NCBI GenBank assembly: GCA_902517565.1
Contig: CABYCU010000002.1
Coordinates: 115,428-179,427 of the forward strand
Reading direction: 5' to 3'
Length of the DNA: 64,000 nucleotides
From: an uncultured SAR86 cluster bacterium
GTDB lineage: Bacteria; Pseudomonadota; Gammaproteobacteria; Magnimaribacterales; Magnimaribacteraceae
Below the pieces are notes generated by a model, which was not told where the DNA came from, ran no database searches, and saw only the letters and a list, made by a program, of their open reading frames with translations. Positions 50,760-60,858 of the stretch are shown here, piece by piece. Position 1 is the first letter of the stretch. Every line of letters starts with the position of its first letter. Position numbers and translations under genes: made by a program.

Positions 50760-51104
50760 TTACTTTTCTTCCTCCGTAGATTTCGGAAAATCGCTAAAAG
50801 GGAAAGGTTTATCTCCTGTTTGATAGTTTAAATAGTCTAGAATCTGAACCATATAATTTCTAAAACCAATTGATATCTTAGATACATTTTCACTTCGTTT
50901 ATCGGTAAATAAGACGAATAAAAACTGAAGAAATACAATAATCCAAAGAACAGTCATAGCAACATAATAGACAAACGAGAATGCAACCATGAATAAGAGC
51001 CTTAACCATTTTCCTTGCTTGAGAAAATTATCTTTCCACTCTTCGCTATCTATGAATTCTTCGTTTCCTACATCAATTATCTTTTCTTCTTCTGTATCTG
51101 CCAT
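50760..51104 (-). CDS. DUF4389-like membrane protein
   Basis: LRLLFMVAFSFVYYVAMTVLWIIVFLQFLFVLFTDKRSENV...YLNYQTGDKPFPFSDFP pattern. Confidence 0.75.
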   Translation of the reverse strand: MADTEEEKIIDVGNEEFIDSEEWKDNFLKQGKWLRLLFMVAFSFVYYVAMTVLWIIVFLQFLFVLFTDKRSENVSKISIGFRNYMVQILDYLNYQTGDKPFPFSDFPKSTEEEK

Positions 51105-51108
51105 TTTC

Positions 51109-52116
51109 TTAATTTATAAATTCAACATCTTTTAGTATGTCTTTACCCAAGACATTCTGAATTGACCCATCCAGATTACTACCTTTATAGATGATTTTGT
51201 AAAGAGAATCCACTATAGGCATCTCTACTTTATGTTCATCTGAAATATTTTTGACTACTTTCAAAGTTTTTAAGCCTTCAATTGTTTGTCCAATCTTCTC
51301 TTTAGCTTCATCAACAGATAACCCCATGCCAATGAATTTACCAAACTGATGATTTCTGCTCAAAGGAGAAGCACAAGTAGTTATTAGGTCACCAACTCCT
51401 GAAAGTCCTAAGAAAGTTTGGGGGTTTGCTCCTAAGTCAGTTGCTAAACGACCCATCTCTCCCAAACCTCTTGTCATAATCATACCAATAGTATTTTCTC
51501 CGGAGTCTAATCCATCGGCAATACCGCAAGCAATGGCATAAATATTCTTTAATGCTCCACCCATTTCAACTCCATATGGATCTTCGTTCTCATAAACTTT
51601 AAAAAAATCAGTAGAAAAATCTGCTATGACACAGTCTCTCAATGATTTATCTTTGCTAGCGATAACGGTTCCTGATAAATGATGAGAAGCTATTTCTTCT
51701 GCTAAATTGGGTCCACTTAAAACTCCGATAGGATTACCAGGATAATGTTCTTCTAATATTTTACTCATTAATTTGAACCCCTCTTTCTCTACTCCTTTGG
51801 TTGCAGTTATTAAATAAGAGCTTTCTCTTATAAATTTTGTAGAAAGCTGTGATACCTCTCTAAAAGCGTCACTTGGTACACAAAAAATGATAATATCAGA
51901 TTCAGATATGTCCTCCATAGAAGAAGTAGCGGTAACATTAGAGCCAAGATTTAAATAAGGTAAATATTTCTTGTTAATATTCTTTTGATTTATTTCTTCA
52001 GCAACTTTTTTATCGCGCATCCATAAATAAACCAGATTTCCATTTAGTGAAGCTAAATAAGCTAATACAGTCCCCCAGCTGCCTCCGCCAAGGACTGATA
52101 TCTTTTTTTTATTCAT
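51109..52116 (-). CDS. gpsA: Glycerol-3-phosphate dehydrogenase [NAD(P)+]
   Basis: LGGGSWGTVLAYLAS, SGPNLAEEIA, GGALKNIYAIACGIADGLDSGENT, GLSGVGDLITTCASPLSRNHQFG. Confidence 0.96.
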   Translation of the reverse strand: MNKKKISVLGGGSWGTVLAYLASLNGNLVYLWMRDKKVAEEINQKNINKKYLPYLNLGSNVTATSSMEDISESDIIIFCVPSDAFREVSQLSTKFIRESSYLITATKGVEKEGFKLMSKILEEHYPGNPIGVLSGPNLAEEIASHHLSGTVIASKDKSLRDCVIADFSTDFFKVYENEDPYGVEMGGALKNIYAIACGIADGLDSGENTIGMIMTRGLGEMGRLATDLGANPQTFLGLSGVGDLITTCASPLSRNHQFGKFIGMGLSVDEAKEKIGQTIEGLKTLKVVKNISDEHKVEMPIVDSLYKIIYKGSNLDGSIQNVLGKDILKDVEFIN

Positions 52117-52208
52117 TAATTTTTAACAATTAAAGGTAAGAAGTTACAATTCAAAAAGAATTCTAACAGTTTGTATTTGTTTTATGCTAAAACCGTTATG
52201 TAGTAGAC

Positions 52209-53606
52209 ATGGAAATTAGAAAATTAAAGTCAGCGAAAGATATAAAAAAATTCTTAGATTCCCGTAAGACAGAATACGTAAAAGTAGCTATCACTGATAT
52301 AGATGGTGTTCTGCGCGGAAAATACATGCATGTTGATAAGTTTATTAAATCTTCAGAAAAAGGTTTTGGGTTTTGTGACGTTATTTTTGGATGGGATAGT
52401 AATGATGAATTGTATGAATTAAGGAATGTATCCGAAGATGAGTTATTTACTGGATGGCATACAGGATTTCCAGATGTAAAAACCAGCATTGTCGTTGAAT
52501 CTGGAAGGCTTAATCCATTTGAGGAAAATATCCCATTTTTCTTAGCTGAATTATCTGATGAGGAAGTTTGTCCTCGTGGGATATTAAATAAGATTTTGGG
52601 TTTAATGGAAAATGAAGGCATAAAATCTAAATCTGCATTTGAATATGAATTCTTTCTTTTTGACGAAACACCTCACTCGGTGAGAGAAAAGAAATTTTCT
52701 AATCTCAAAAATTTTACCCCCGGTATGTACGGGTATTCAATTTTGAGAAATTCCGTACATTCTGATCTGTACAATAAACTCCTTAACCTTTGCGCTGAAA
52801 TGGATTTACCTTTAGAAGGTTTACACACAGAAACCGGGCCCGGTGTTATAGAAGCGGCCATAATGGTTGATCATTCAATCAATGCTGCAGATAAAGCTGT
52901 GTTGTTCAAAACTTTCTCAAAAGTTCTATTCCAAAAAAACGATCAGATGGCAAATTTTATGGCCAAGTGGTCTGATAAATATCCGGGACAATCAGGTCAT
53001 ATCCATGCTTCGCTTCAAGATCTAGACGGGCAATCTTTATTTAGCACCAAAGAAGAAGCATTGCCAAAAACTCTTCTTTATTTTGTAGGTGGCTTACAGA
53101 AATATATGAGGGAATTTGCAGTTATGATTGCTCCAACTGTTAACTCCTATAAACGACTCTGTCCTGGAGCATGGGCTCCAATAAATATGACTTGGGGAAT
53201 TGAAAATAGAACAACAGCTTTTAGAGTAATCCAAGGGGATTCTGCGAGTCAAAGAGTAGAAAATAGACTACCAGGTGCAGATTCAAACCCCTATCTTGCA
53301 TTGGCTGCTACTCTGGGTGCAGGGCTTTTAGGAATTAAAGAGGAGATTGAGCCTTCGGCCGAGACTGTAGGAGGCGCATACGAATTGAAATTAGAAAGAA
53401 AGTATCAAGTACCCTCCGACTTAGGAGAAGCTGCAAAGCTTTTTAAAAACTCTGATCCAGCTAAAGACCTTTTTGGAGAAAAATTTGTAAACCATTTTGC
53501 CAATTCTAGAATTTGGGAATTTGAAGAATATCAGAAAAGTAAGAGCTTAATTGAATCTTCTTCCATTTCTCTATGGGAGCTAGAAAGATACTTTGAAATA
53601 ATTTAA
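52209..53606 (+). CDS. Glutamine synthetase family protein (gamma-glutamyl-amine ligase / PuuA- or GlnIII-like)
   Basis: TDIDGVLRGKYM, EYEFFLFDE, GQSGHIHASL, CPGAWAPINMTWGIENRTTAFRV, ENRLPGADSNPYLALAA. Confidence 0.88.
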   Translation: MEIRKLKSAKDIKKFLDSRKTEYVKVAITDIDGVLRGKYMHVDKFIKSSEKGFGFCDVIFGWDSNDELYELRNVSEDELFTGWHTGFPDVKTSIVVESGRLNPFEENIPFFLAELSDEEVCPRGILNKILGLMENEGIKSKSAFEYEFFLFDETPHSVREKKFSNLKNFTPGMYGYSILRNSVHSDLYNKLLNLCAEMDLPLEGLHTETGPGVIEAAIMVDHSINAADKAVLFKTFSKVLFQKNDQMANFMAKWSDKYPGQSGHIHASLQDLDGQSLFSTKEEALPKTLLYFVGGLQKYMREFAVMIAPTVNSYKRLCPGAWAPINMTWGIENRTTAFRVIQGDSASQRVENRLPGADSNPYLALAATLGAGLLGIKEEIEPSAETVGGAYELKLERKYQVPSDLGEAAKLFKNSDPAKDLFGEKFVNHFANSRIWEFEEYQKSKSLIESSSISLWELERYFEII

Positions 53607-53608
53607 CT

Positions 53609-54709
53609 ATGAAAACAGGGATAGTATTTCACGAACTTTATTTGTGGCATCACACAGGCAATCATGCTGATTATGTACCTTATGGCTTTCCGGTTGAACC
53701 CTTTCATCATTCAGAAAGTCCTGATACGAAAAGAAGAATTAAAAACCTAATGGAGGTTTCTGGGCTTTATGACAGACTATTGCCTATAGTTCCTAGAAAG
53801 GCCACCAAAGAAGAAATACTATTCTTTCATACAGAAAATCATTACGAACATATTCGATCATTAAACGATTCGATAAGTGTAAATGCAGGTATCAGTGCTC
53901 CGACAGGTATAGGTAGTTTTGATATTGCCCTTCTTTCTACTGGAGGTGTTATAGAAGCCATCGATCGAGTAATTGATGGAGAAGTTGATAATGCCTATGC
54001 ACTTGTTAGGCCACCTGGACATCATGCAATGCCAAATAAAGCAATGGGATTTTGTCTATTTGGAAATGCAGCTATAGCTGGTAAATATGCTTTACAAAAA
54101 AAAGGTCTCAATAAGATAGCTTTTGTTGACTGGGATGTGCACCATGGAAATGGCACTCAAACAGCTTTCTATAAAGATTCAAATGCATTAACTATTTCAA
54201 TTCACCAAGATAGAAATTTTCCAACGAATTCGGGTTTCATTTCAGAGAATGGTGAAGGAAATGGTTCTGGTTACAACATCAACATACCACTGCCGCCCGG
54301 CTCTGGAGTTGGAGCATATGAGGCTGCGTTCGATAGAGTCGTTATACCTGCTCTGGAAGCTTATAAGCCAGATTTAATTATTGTTCCATCAGGTTTTGAC
54401 GGAGGTGCAGGAGATCCTATAGGTAGGCAGATGATGACTAGTGAAGGATTTAGATCTTTAACTAAAAAATTAATGCTATCAGCCGAAGAAATTTGTAATG
54501 GCAAAATTTTAATGACTCACGAAGGTGGATATAGCGCAGCTACAGTTCCTTTCTTGGCGCACGCAGTTATTGAAACACTAGCTCAAGAAGATATGGGTAT
54601 AAAAGATCCTTTCCAGAATATTATTGGCAATCTAGGGCAGCAAGAACTACAACCCCACCAAGATAAACTCATTTCAGAGGTGGAGAATTTATTAAAGAAT
54701 ATTAAATAA
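53609..54709 (+). CDS. Class II histone deacetylase-like / acetylpolyamine amidohydrolase family
   Basis: RPPGHHAMPNKAMGFCLFGNAA, VDWDVHHGNGTQ, PSGFDGGAGDPIGRQMMT, HEGGYSAATVPF. Confidence 0.92.
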   Translation: MKTGIVFHELYLWHHTGNHADYVPYGFPVEPFHHSESPDTKRRIKNLMEVSGLYDRLLPIVPRKATKEEILFFHTENHYEHIRSLNDSISVNAGISAPTGIGSFDIALLSTGGVIEAIDRVIDGEVDNAYALVRPPGHHAMPNKAMGFCLFGNAAIAGKYALQKKGLNKIAFVDWDVHHGNGTQTAFYKDSNALTISIHQDRNFPTNSGFISENGEGNGSGYNINIPLPPGSGVGAYEAAFDRVVIPALEAYKPDLIIVPSGFDGGAGDPIGRQMMTSEGFRSLTKKLMLSAEEICNGKILMTHEGGYSAATVPFLAHAVIETLAQEDMGIKDPFQNIIGNLGQQELQPHQDKLISEVENLLKNIK

Positions 54710-54711
54710 CT

Positions 54712-55470
54712 ATGAAAGATATCTTTGATCTAAGTGGAAAAACAGCAATTATAACCGGAGCTTCATCCGGACTAGGTAAACATTTCGCTAAAACACTCGC
54801 CTCTGCAGGAGCAAATTTAGTGATTTGCGCTAGGAGAGTTCAAAATTTAGAAAAATTAAAAAAAGAAATAAAGGGTGATGTGCTTGTTCTGCCTTTGGAT
54901 GTTACTTCAGAAGAAAGTGTTCTGAATTTCTTCTCGGAAGTAAAAAATTCAATTGGGTCACCCGACATATTAATAAATAATGCCGGAACTTCTGATCCAA
55001 AGAAATTTAAGGACCTAGACGAAGAGAGTTGGAATTACGTTTTAGAGACTAATTTAAATGGTGCTTATAGGGTAGCAAAGAATTTCACGGACGCGTTATT
55101 AGAAGATAAAAAATCTGGAAGCATTGTGAACATCGCTTCGATCCTTGGATTGAGAGTAGGACTTAATCTTACTAGTTATGCAACTGCCAAAGCTGGCTTA
55201 ATTCAACTTACTAAAAGTATGGCACTAGAATTGGCAAGATCAAATATTAGAGTAAATGCTATTGCACCTGGATATATCTTGACCGAAATCAACGATGACT
55301 TCTTTGCAACTGAAGAAGGCCAAAGTTATATAAAAAACATACCCATGAATAGACTGGGTCTTGAATCAGATCTTGATGGTATATTGCTGCTTCTGTCTAG
55401 TGATGCTTCTTCTTTCATGACCGGCTCCATAATTCCAGTGGATGGCGGCCATTTAATAAATCCTCTCTAA
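54712..55470 (+). CDS. SDR family oxidoreductase
   Basis: TGASSGLGKHFA, NNAGTSD, NIASILG, YATAKAGLIQLTKSMALELA, C-terminal GSIIPVDGGH. Confidence 0.94.
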   Translation: MKDIFDLSGKTAIITGASSGLGKHFAKTLASAGANLVICARRVQNLEKLKKEIKGDVLVLPLDVTSEESVLNFFSEVKNSIGSPDILINNAGTSDPKKFKDLDEESWNYVLETNLNGAYRVAKNFTDALLEDKKSGSIVNIASILGLRVGLNLTSYATAKAGLIQLTKSMALELARSNIRVNAIAPGYILTEINDDFFATEEGQSYIKNIPMNRLGLESDLDGILLLLSSDASSFMTGSIIPVDGGHLINPL

Positions 55471-55471
55471 T

Positions 55472-56896
55472 TTATTTAATAATTTTGATAATCCTTCCTA
55501 CAGATAAAGGTTTGTTTGGATAGTCTCCGTTAATAAGACGCAATTGATCTTCAGCATTCATATTTATACTGCTTTTCAAAGCTAGAGAGCTATAGGTATC
55601 CCCTTTCCTGACCTTATAGGAACTAATTCTTAGAGGTTTAGAATAGGCAATCTCATTTTCATTTAATTTTCTAAAAGAATTTATAATTTTTTTAAATTCC
55701 ATATCAAATATTGTGAAATCTGATCTTTCGTCTTTTAAATAACCGATAAATTGGTAAACCTGATTTTGTTTAAAAATTACAGCCATCCTTGTAGTCTTTC
55801 CCGATTGAAATGCCTTTACAGAATAGCCTTTGAAACCATTGATGTTTAGGTCATCTTCTTCTATGACGTTTTGAGCAAAACGTTTTAAGTATTCTTCTGG
55901 TGTTTCCCTGAAATTTAAATCTTCTAATGTCATTTGCAAAATTGCCTCTCCTAAAGGAGAGCTAAAGATCAAAGTATTTGGGGTATTTATGATTTCCCAA
56001 GAATTTGAAGATGACATGAATAAGTCTAAAGGGCCGTGATAGAACTTATTACCTCTTCTTATCCCGGATTCTTCAGAGTCTCCAAAGACCATACCGTCAA
56101 TCTTACTAAGATAATTGTCTTTTCTTTTTTTTGATCCTTGAGGATAGGAACTACTTACATTATTTATCACCTCTTGAAGTCTTTTATCGTTTGAGGGATG
56201 GCTTGCAAACACTCCGTGATAGCTTCTTGACTCCTGACCTCTTTGTTCTGCTATTTTTTTTGCGTACATCTCTTGATCCTTTAGAACAGACAACACTTCG
56301 TACATGCCTTGTGGGGAATAACCATCTTGAAAAATATATTGTGCTCCTAAATCATCTGCTTCAAGTTCCATATCTCGTCCATAGCCTGATAATAAAGCTC
56401 CAGAAGCTAAATTAGCTATATTGCCAGCTGTCCTGCCTGAATTAATTTCGACTGCAGCTGATAAAAGTCCTAACAGTTGAGATTGAGAATATTGTCTTAC
56501 GCTATGTCTTGCAGTTACATGTCCTATCTCATGACCCAAAACAGCAGCAAGCTCTTCTTCAGAAGAGAGGTAACTCATAAGACCTCTATTGATATATATG
56601 TAACCTCCCGGAAGAGCAAAGGCGTTTATATCTGGGCTATCAAGGACTGTAAATCTGTAAAGTAAATTAGGTCTATGACTTTTTAAAGCGAGGGACTCCC
56701 CTATAGATTGAACATACTCTTGAAGTTCTTCATCACTATAAATTGGGTACTGTTTTAGTATCTGAGCATTATACTCTCGACCCATTTGGACTTCTTGACT
56801 CTCACTAATCATTACGAAATCTTGCTTACCTGTAACAGGATTTACTGAACAGGCCGATAAGATAAGCAATATTAGGATAAGTAGATAAGTTCTCAT
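55472..56896 (-). CDS. M48 family metalloprotease lipoprotein with C-terminal LysM-like domain
   Basis: Start at MRTYLLILILLILSACS (56896) gives a lipobox and a 4-nt ATGA overlap with the patatin gene; HEIGHVTARH zinc motif; YKVRKGDTYSSLA LysM. Confidence 0.9.
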   Translation of the reverse strand: MRTYLLILILLILSACSVNPVTGKQDFVMISESQEVQMGREYNAQILKQYPIYSDEELQEYVQSIGESLALKSHRPNLLYRFTVLDSPDINAFALPGGYIYINRGLMSYLSSEEELAAVLGHEIGHVTARHSVRQYSQSQLLGLLSAAVEINSGRTAGNIANLASGALLSGYGRDMELEADDLGAQYIFQDGYSPQGMYEVLSVLKDQEMYAKKIAEQRGQESRSYHGVFASHPSNDKRLQEVINNVSSSYPQGSKKRKDNYLSKIDGMVFGDSEESGIRRGNKFYHGPLDLFMSSSNSWEIINTPNTLIFSSPLGEAILQMTLEDLNFRETPEEYLKRFAQNVIEEDDLNINGFKGYSVKAFQSGKTTRMAVIFKQNQVYQFIGYLKDERSDFTIFDMEFKKIINSFRKLNENEIAYSKPLRISSYKVRKGDTYSSLALKSSINMNAEDQLRLINGDYPNKPLSVGRIIKIIK

Positions 56897-57789
56897 TCTT
56901 GAAGAAGTTGGACAGTTTCTTTTCCAAATTGATCCCACCAATTTTCACCCATTTTAATTATTTTATTTAGGTTGAATTCGCTCCTATCATCTAGTCTTCT
57001 ATTTACACCATTCAAAGAGGAGTTAACTCTTAGATAGTTTTTACCAATTAGATCACCGGCTAGCTCATGATCTAGACTGCTCTCGACCATCAAACCAAAC
57101 AGATCATGCATCATCCAACCTATAATGCCCCAATTCTGAGAAGCTTCTCCTTTTAAAGGTCTTTTACTGAGACCTGTTCCGATGCTTAATACTCTTAGTT
57201 CTGATTTAGGAAATAATTTCTTTGCTTCTGCATAGCCATGCAAAACAGGATGATTAGCAACTATAGCTCCATCTATCAAATATCGATCTCCAACTTTAGC
57301 TGTAGGATAATAGATAGGTGCTGCACTAGTCGCATCCCCTACATCAATTAAAGAAAAGCTTTTATCTTGTTCAACATAAGACTTAAATAAAACTGGAGAT
57401 CTTGATTGAATGTCATAACTCAAAACTGCTACTGGTTTAACTGCGTCACCTAAGGTAGAGCTACCAAAATAATTTTTAAGAACTCTCCTTTTTCCATGGC
57501 TTGAGTACTTAGGTTTTGACTGCAATAAACCGAGTCTTCTGTCCCAAGATGAAGTTCGCATTATTCTTCGAAGATTTGGAGTTCCCCACATACCCTCTAA
57601 CTCTCTCGAAGAGGATTTCTTGACTGCTAAGGCCAAACAAGAAATTGCCCCTGCAGAGGTACCTACAAAGAAATCAAATTTTTCATGAACTTTTATATCA
57701 GTCTCCTTCTCCAATAGCTTTAAAAAAGTTATCGATGCAAGTGTTCTTACACCTCCTCCATCCATGGATAATATGTATTTTTTTTTCAT
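56893..57789 (-). CDS. Patatin-like phospholipase
   Basis: SMDGGGVRTLAS, GTSAGAIS nucleophile elbow, DGAIVANHP (Asp of the dyad). Confidence 0.93.
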   Translation of the reverse strand: MKKKYILSMDGGGVRTLASITFLKLLEKETDIKVHEKFDFFVGTSAGAISCLALAVKKSSSRELEGMWGTPNLRRIMRTSSWDRRLGLLQSKPKYSSHGKRRVLKNYFGSSTLGDAVKPVAVLSYDIQSRSPVLFKSYVEQDKSFSLIDVGDATSAAPIYYPTAKVGDRYLIDGAIVANHPVLHGYAEAKKLFPKSELRVLSIGTGLSKRPLKGEASQNWGIIGWMMHDLFGLMVESSLDHELAGDLIGKNYLRVNSSLNGVNRRLDDRSEFNLNKIIKMGENWWDQFGKETVQLLQE

Positions 57790-57882
57790 AATTTTATTTA
57801 ATTATTCTATACAACTTTTAGTGACTTTTGACTGAAGTTAATTAAAATTGAGTCTCCTTTCAGTCTAATTTTGGGAAAATTT

Positions 57883-60825
57883 ATGAAAAAAATAACTTTA
57901 ATGGTGTTACTTAGTCTCTTTAATTCACTATACATACTTGCTGCAGAGGAAATTGAAGAAGTTGTTGTAACAGGCTCCCAAATAAAGGGTGCAAAAATTA
58001 CCGGCGCCCTACCGGTTTCAATACTTTCTAATGAGCAACTAGAAGCTTTTGGAATTGATTCAGGAGATGAGCTATTAGACACAATTGCAGAAAATGGAAT
58101 GAATCAATTTAATGAACAAGAATGGAATGGTGGAGTTAATGCATCCAGAGGAGATGTAGGAGCATTTAATTTAAGATCAGTTGGAGTTGGTGATACTCTT
58201 GTTTTGTTAAATGGTAGAAGAGTTATTATGTCTCCCGGTTATCAGACAGAGGCTGTTGGTGGTAGTTTTGTCCCTGTTTCTACAGTTAATTCAAATACAA
58301 TACCTGTGTATGGAGTAGAGAGAACTGAAGTTCTCAAGGATGGAGCATCTGCAATATACGGTGCCGATGCAGTAGCGGGAGTTGTAAATACGGTATTACA
58401 AAACGATTTTGAAGGTTTAACCGTTAGACTGAAAAGTTCAGGTTATGAAACATTTGATGCACAAGATAATCAAGTAAACATTAAGTTTGGCACTAATTTC
58501 AATGAAGGTAGATCAAATATAGGAGTATTTGTCGATTTAACTGACAGGGATAATATCAAAGCTTCAGAGGATCCTCGATGGGCTAATTCAGACCTAAGGC
58601 ATAGACTTCCAAGCGACAACCCCTGGTATAGTAAATTTAGAAACTCTAGCGTGTATTCTGTATACGGCACATGGTTTCAAGGAAGTAATCAATTTATAAA
58701 TTATCCTATTAGTAATTCAAGGTGTGAAGCAAGTTCAGCTATCGACATAATCGATACAACCAATGGCTGTTTAGTCGATAGAAGCGGTTCTTCTGGAGTC
58801 AGGACGAATTTAAATGAATATCGAGATGTTCGAGCCGAATTAGATAGAGTTAATATGTTTGTTTTCCTAAACCACGAATTGAATAATGGAAATGAGGCCT
58901 TCTTTGAGTTGGGCTATTATGATTCAGAAACAAATAGAACTTTATATCCGGAAGCTACTTTGGGAGGATCTGCAGGATACAGTGCGACTCAACCAATGAT
59001 TATTCCTGTAACAAATTATTATGTACCTGATTCTTTAGAAGCAATAGGCACTCCTTTTGCCAAAAGATATCATAGATTTCCAAATACTCGACAAAATATC
59101 AATCAAAGAGATACTTATAGATTACTTGCAGGTATGCGAGGTAATTTAAATAATTGGGATTGGGAGGGTGCTATAACAATATCAGAAGCTAATGCTCATG
59201 ATATTACTTACGGAAGACATTCCATGACATTATTAGATCAAGCATTAGCTGATACAACTTCAGCAGCAATGAATCCTTTTTCAGGTGGAATAAATTCTAA
59301 TCATGAGAGAGCATTAATTACAGAAGGAGTTCATAGAAAGAATGAAACAACTTTAGATATGTTGGATTTCAAAATATCTAATCCAGATATTTTTGATCTA
59401 CCAGCCGGTCCAGTTGGTATGGTTATAGGATTCGAATACAGAGAAGAGAGTTTTACAGACGACCGTGATGACAGACTCGATGGAACTATCAAGTATACAA
59501 CCAATGGCCACACATCAAGTGGTTTAAGGAACAGTAATTTAGATGTCACCTTCCCATATGTATCTGATGTTGTTAATTCTAGCCCGACTCCAGATTCTTA
59601 TGGTGAAAGAGACGTAACATCTCTTTTTGCAGAATTTCAATTACCTCTAACCTCAAAAATCAATGCTCAATTAGCTGTACGACATGAAGACTTTTCAGAT
59701 GTTGGTACAACAACAGTAAGTAAATTTGCAGCTGGTTGGCAGATAACAAACTATGCTTTAATTAGAGGCTCCTTTTCTCAAACTTTTAGAGGACCTAACT
59801 TAATAACAGTGAATGAATCCCAAGTCGCAAGAAATAATGGAAGAACGGATTGGGTTGGTGCATATGTAAGTGGTGACGGAGATACAGATATTACTGAAGG
59901 AACTGGTGATGACGAAAATATTTTATTTGATGTCTACAAATCAACCCAAAGAATAGCTTCAGGTAGTGACAAACTAATTGCTGAAGAGGGTGATAACTGG
60001 AATCTAGGTATTGTGATAGAACCTATAGAGAACTTGATTGTAACTTATGACGAATGGTCGATTGAAAAAGAAAATACGATTGGCCTGTTCGGAGAGGAGA
60101 ATCATACTATTCTAGATTTATTATTGAGATTAAGGGCCGGAACCTCAGGTTGCAACTCAGGTAATCCTAATGTTGTAAGATTTGATCCTGATCCCACTAC
60201 AGCTTCTTATTTTGAAGCAAAAGGTTTATGTAATGTAGGACAAATTCAAAGGATTGAAGATGTATATGTCAATCTAGACACAAGGAAAATTGAAGGCAAA
60301 GATATTGGTTTATATTATGTGACTGAGACAGAGTACGGAGATATCAGTTTCAGATATAACCAATCAAAACTAAAAAAACTTGAACAAACTGCTGGCGGGT
60401 CTGCAGCTGAAATTATAGCCGCACAGGCAGCGGGTGAGCTTTCAGGAATACCTGCGGGTGCGATCACTGGCTTCTCAAGTCAACTTGGGTTGAATGGTAA
60501 CTATGATCGTAAATCTAATATGAGTGTTATTTGGACATATGAAGATTATTACTTAAGTTTATCTCAATTAAGAATAGGAGAATTCTTTGATACAAGACCT
60601 GGTTTAAAGGGAGGGGAATACTGGAAAATACCTTCTATGAAAACCGTTAATATTACAGCAGGCTATAATTTCAAATTAAACGGACTTAAATCAAGAGTAA
60701 GGTTAGGAATTAAAAACCTTGAAGATGAAAGAGCTCCACTTGCTGACAAAACTTATGGTTACTATTCTGATGCTCATAGAGATTATGGAAGAAACTATTA
60801 TGTAGATCTTAGAGTGAGCTTTTAA
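57883..60825 (+). CDS. TonB-dependent receptor
   Basis: ATG at 57883 (MKKITLMVLLSLFNSLYILA signal peptide) preferred over the TTG at 57871; EEVVVTGSQIKG, LLNGRRVIMSPG, VEVLKDGASAIYGADAVAGVVN-like plug. Confidence 0.95.
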   Translation: MKKITLMVLLSLFNSLYILAAEEIEEVVVTGSQIKGAKITGALPVSILSNEQLEAFGIDSGDELLDTIAENGMNQFNEQEWNGGVNASRGDVGAFNLRSVGVGDTLVLLNGRRVIMSPGYQTEAVGGSFVPVSTVNSNTIPVYGVERTEVLKDGASAIYGADAVAGVVNTVLQNDFEGLTVRLKSSGYETFDAQDNQVNIKFGTNFNEGRSNIGVFVDLTDRDNIKASEDPRWANSDLRHRLPSDNPWYSKFRNSSVYSVYGTWFQGSNQFINYPISNSRCEASSAIDIIDTTNGCLVDRSGSSGVRTNLNEYRDVRAELDRVNMFVFLNHELNNGNEAFFELGYYDSETNRTLYPEATLGGSAGYSATQPMIIPVTNYYVPDSLEAIGTPFAKRYHRFPNTRQNINQRDTYRLLAGMRGNLNNWDWEGAITISEANAHDITYGRHSMTLLDQALADTTSAAMNPFSGGINSNHERALITEGVHRKNETTLDMLDFKISNPDIFDLPAGPVGMVIGFEYREESFTDDRDDRLDGTIKYTTNGHTSSGLRNSNLDVTFPYVSDVVNSSPTPDSYGERDVTSLFAEFQLPLTSKINAQLAVRHEDFSDVGTTTVSKFAAGWQITNYALIRGSFSQTFRGPNLITVNESQVARNNGRTDWVGAYVSGDGDTDITEGTGDDENILFDVYKSTQRIASGSDKLIAEEGDNWNLGIVIEPIENLIVTYDEWSIEKENTIGLFGEENHTILDLLLRLRAGTSGCNSGNPNVVRFDPDPTTASYFEAKGLCNVGQIQRIEDVYVNLDTRKIEGKDIGLYYVTETEYGDISFRYNQSKLKKLEQTAGGSAAEIIAAQAAGELSGIPAGAITGFSSQLGLNGNYDRKSNMSVIWTYEDYYLSLSQLRIGEFFDTRPGLKGGEYWKIPSMKTVNITAGYNFKLNGLKSRVRLGIKNLEDERAPLADKTYGYYSDAHRDYGRNYYVDLRVSF

Positions 60826-60858
60826 TCGATTAGTTCAGTCGTTTTTTAGATAGACAAA

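Noticed and set aside
57841-57882. Loose AAAATT...AATTTT inverted repeat upstream of the TonB receptor at 57883
   Set aside because: Six A/T-only base pairs with a long loop; expected by chance in AT-rich DNA.
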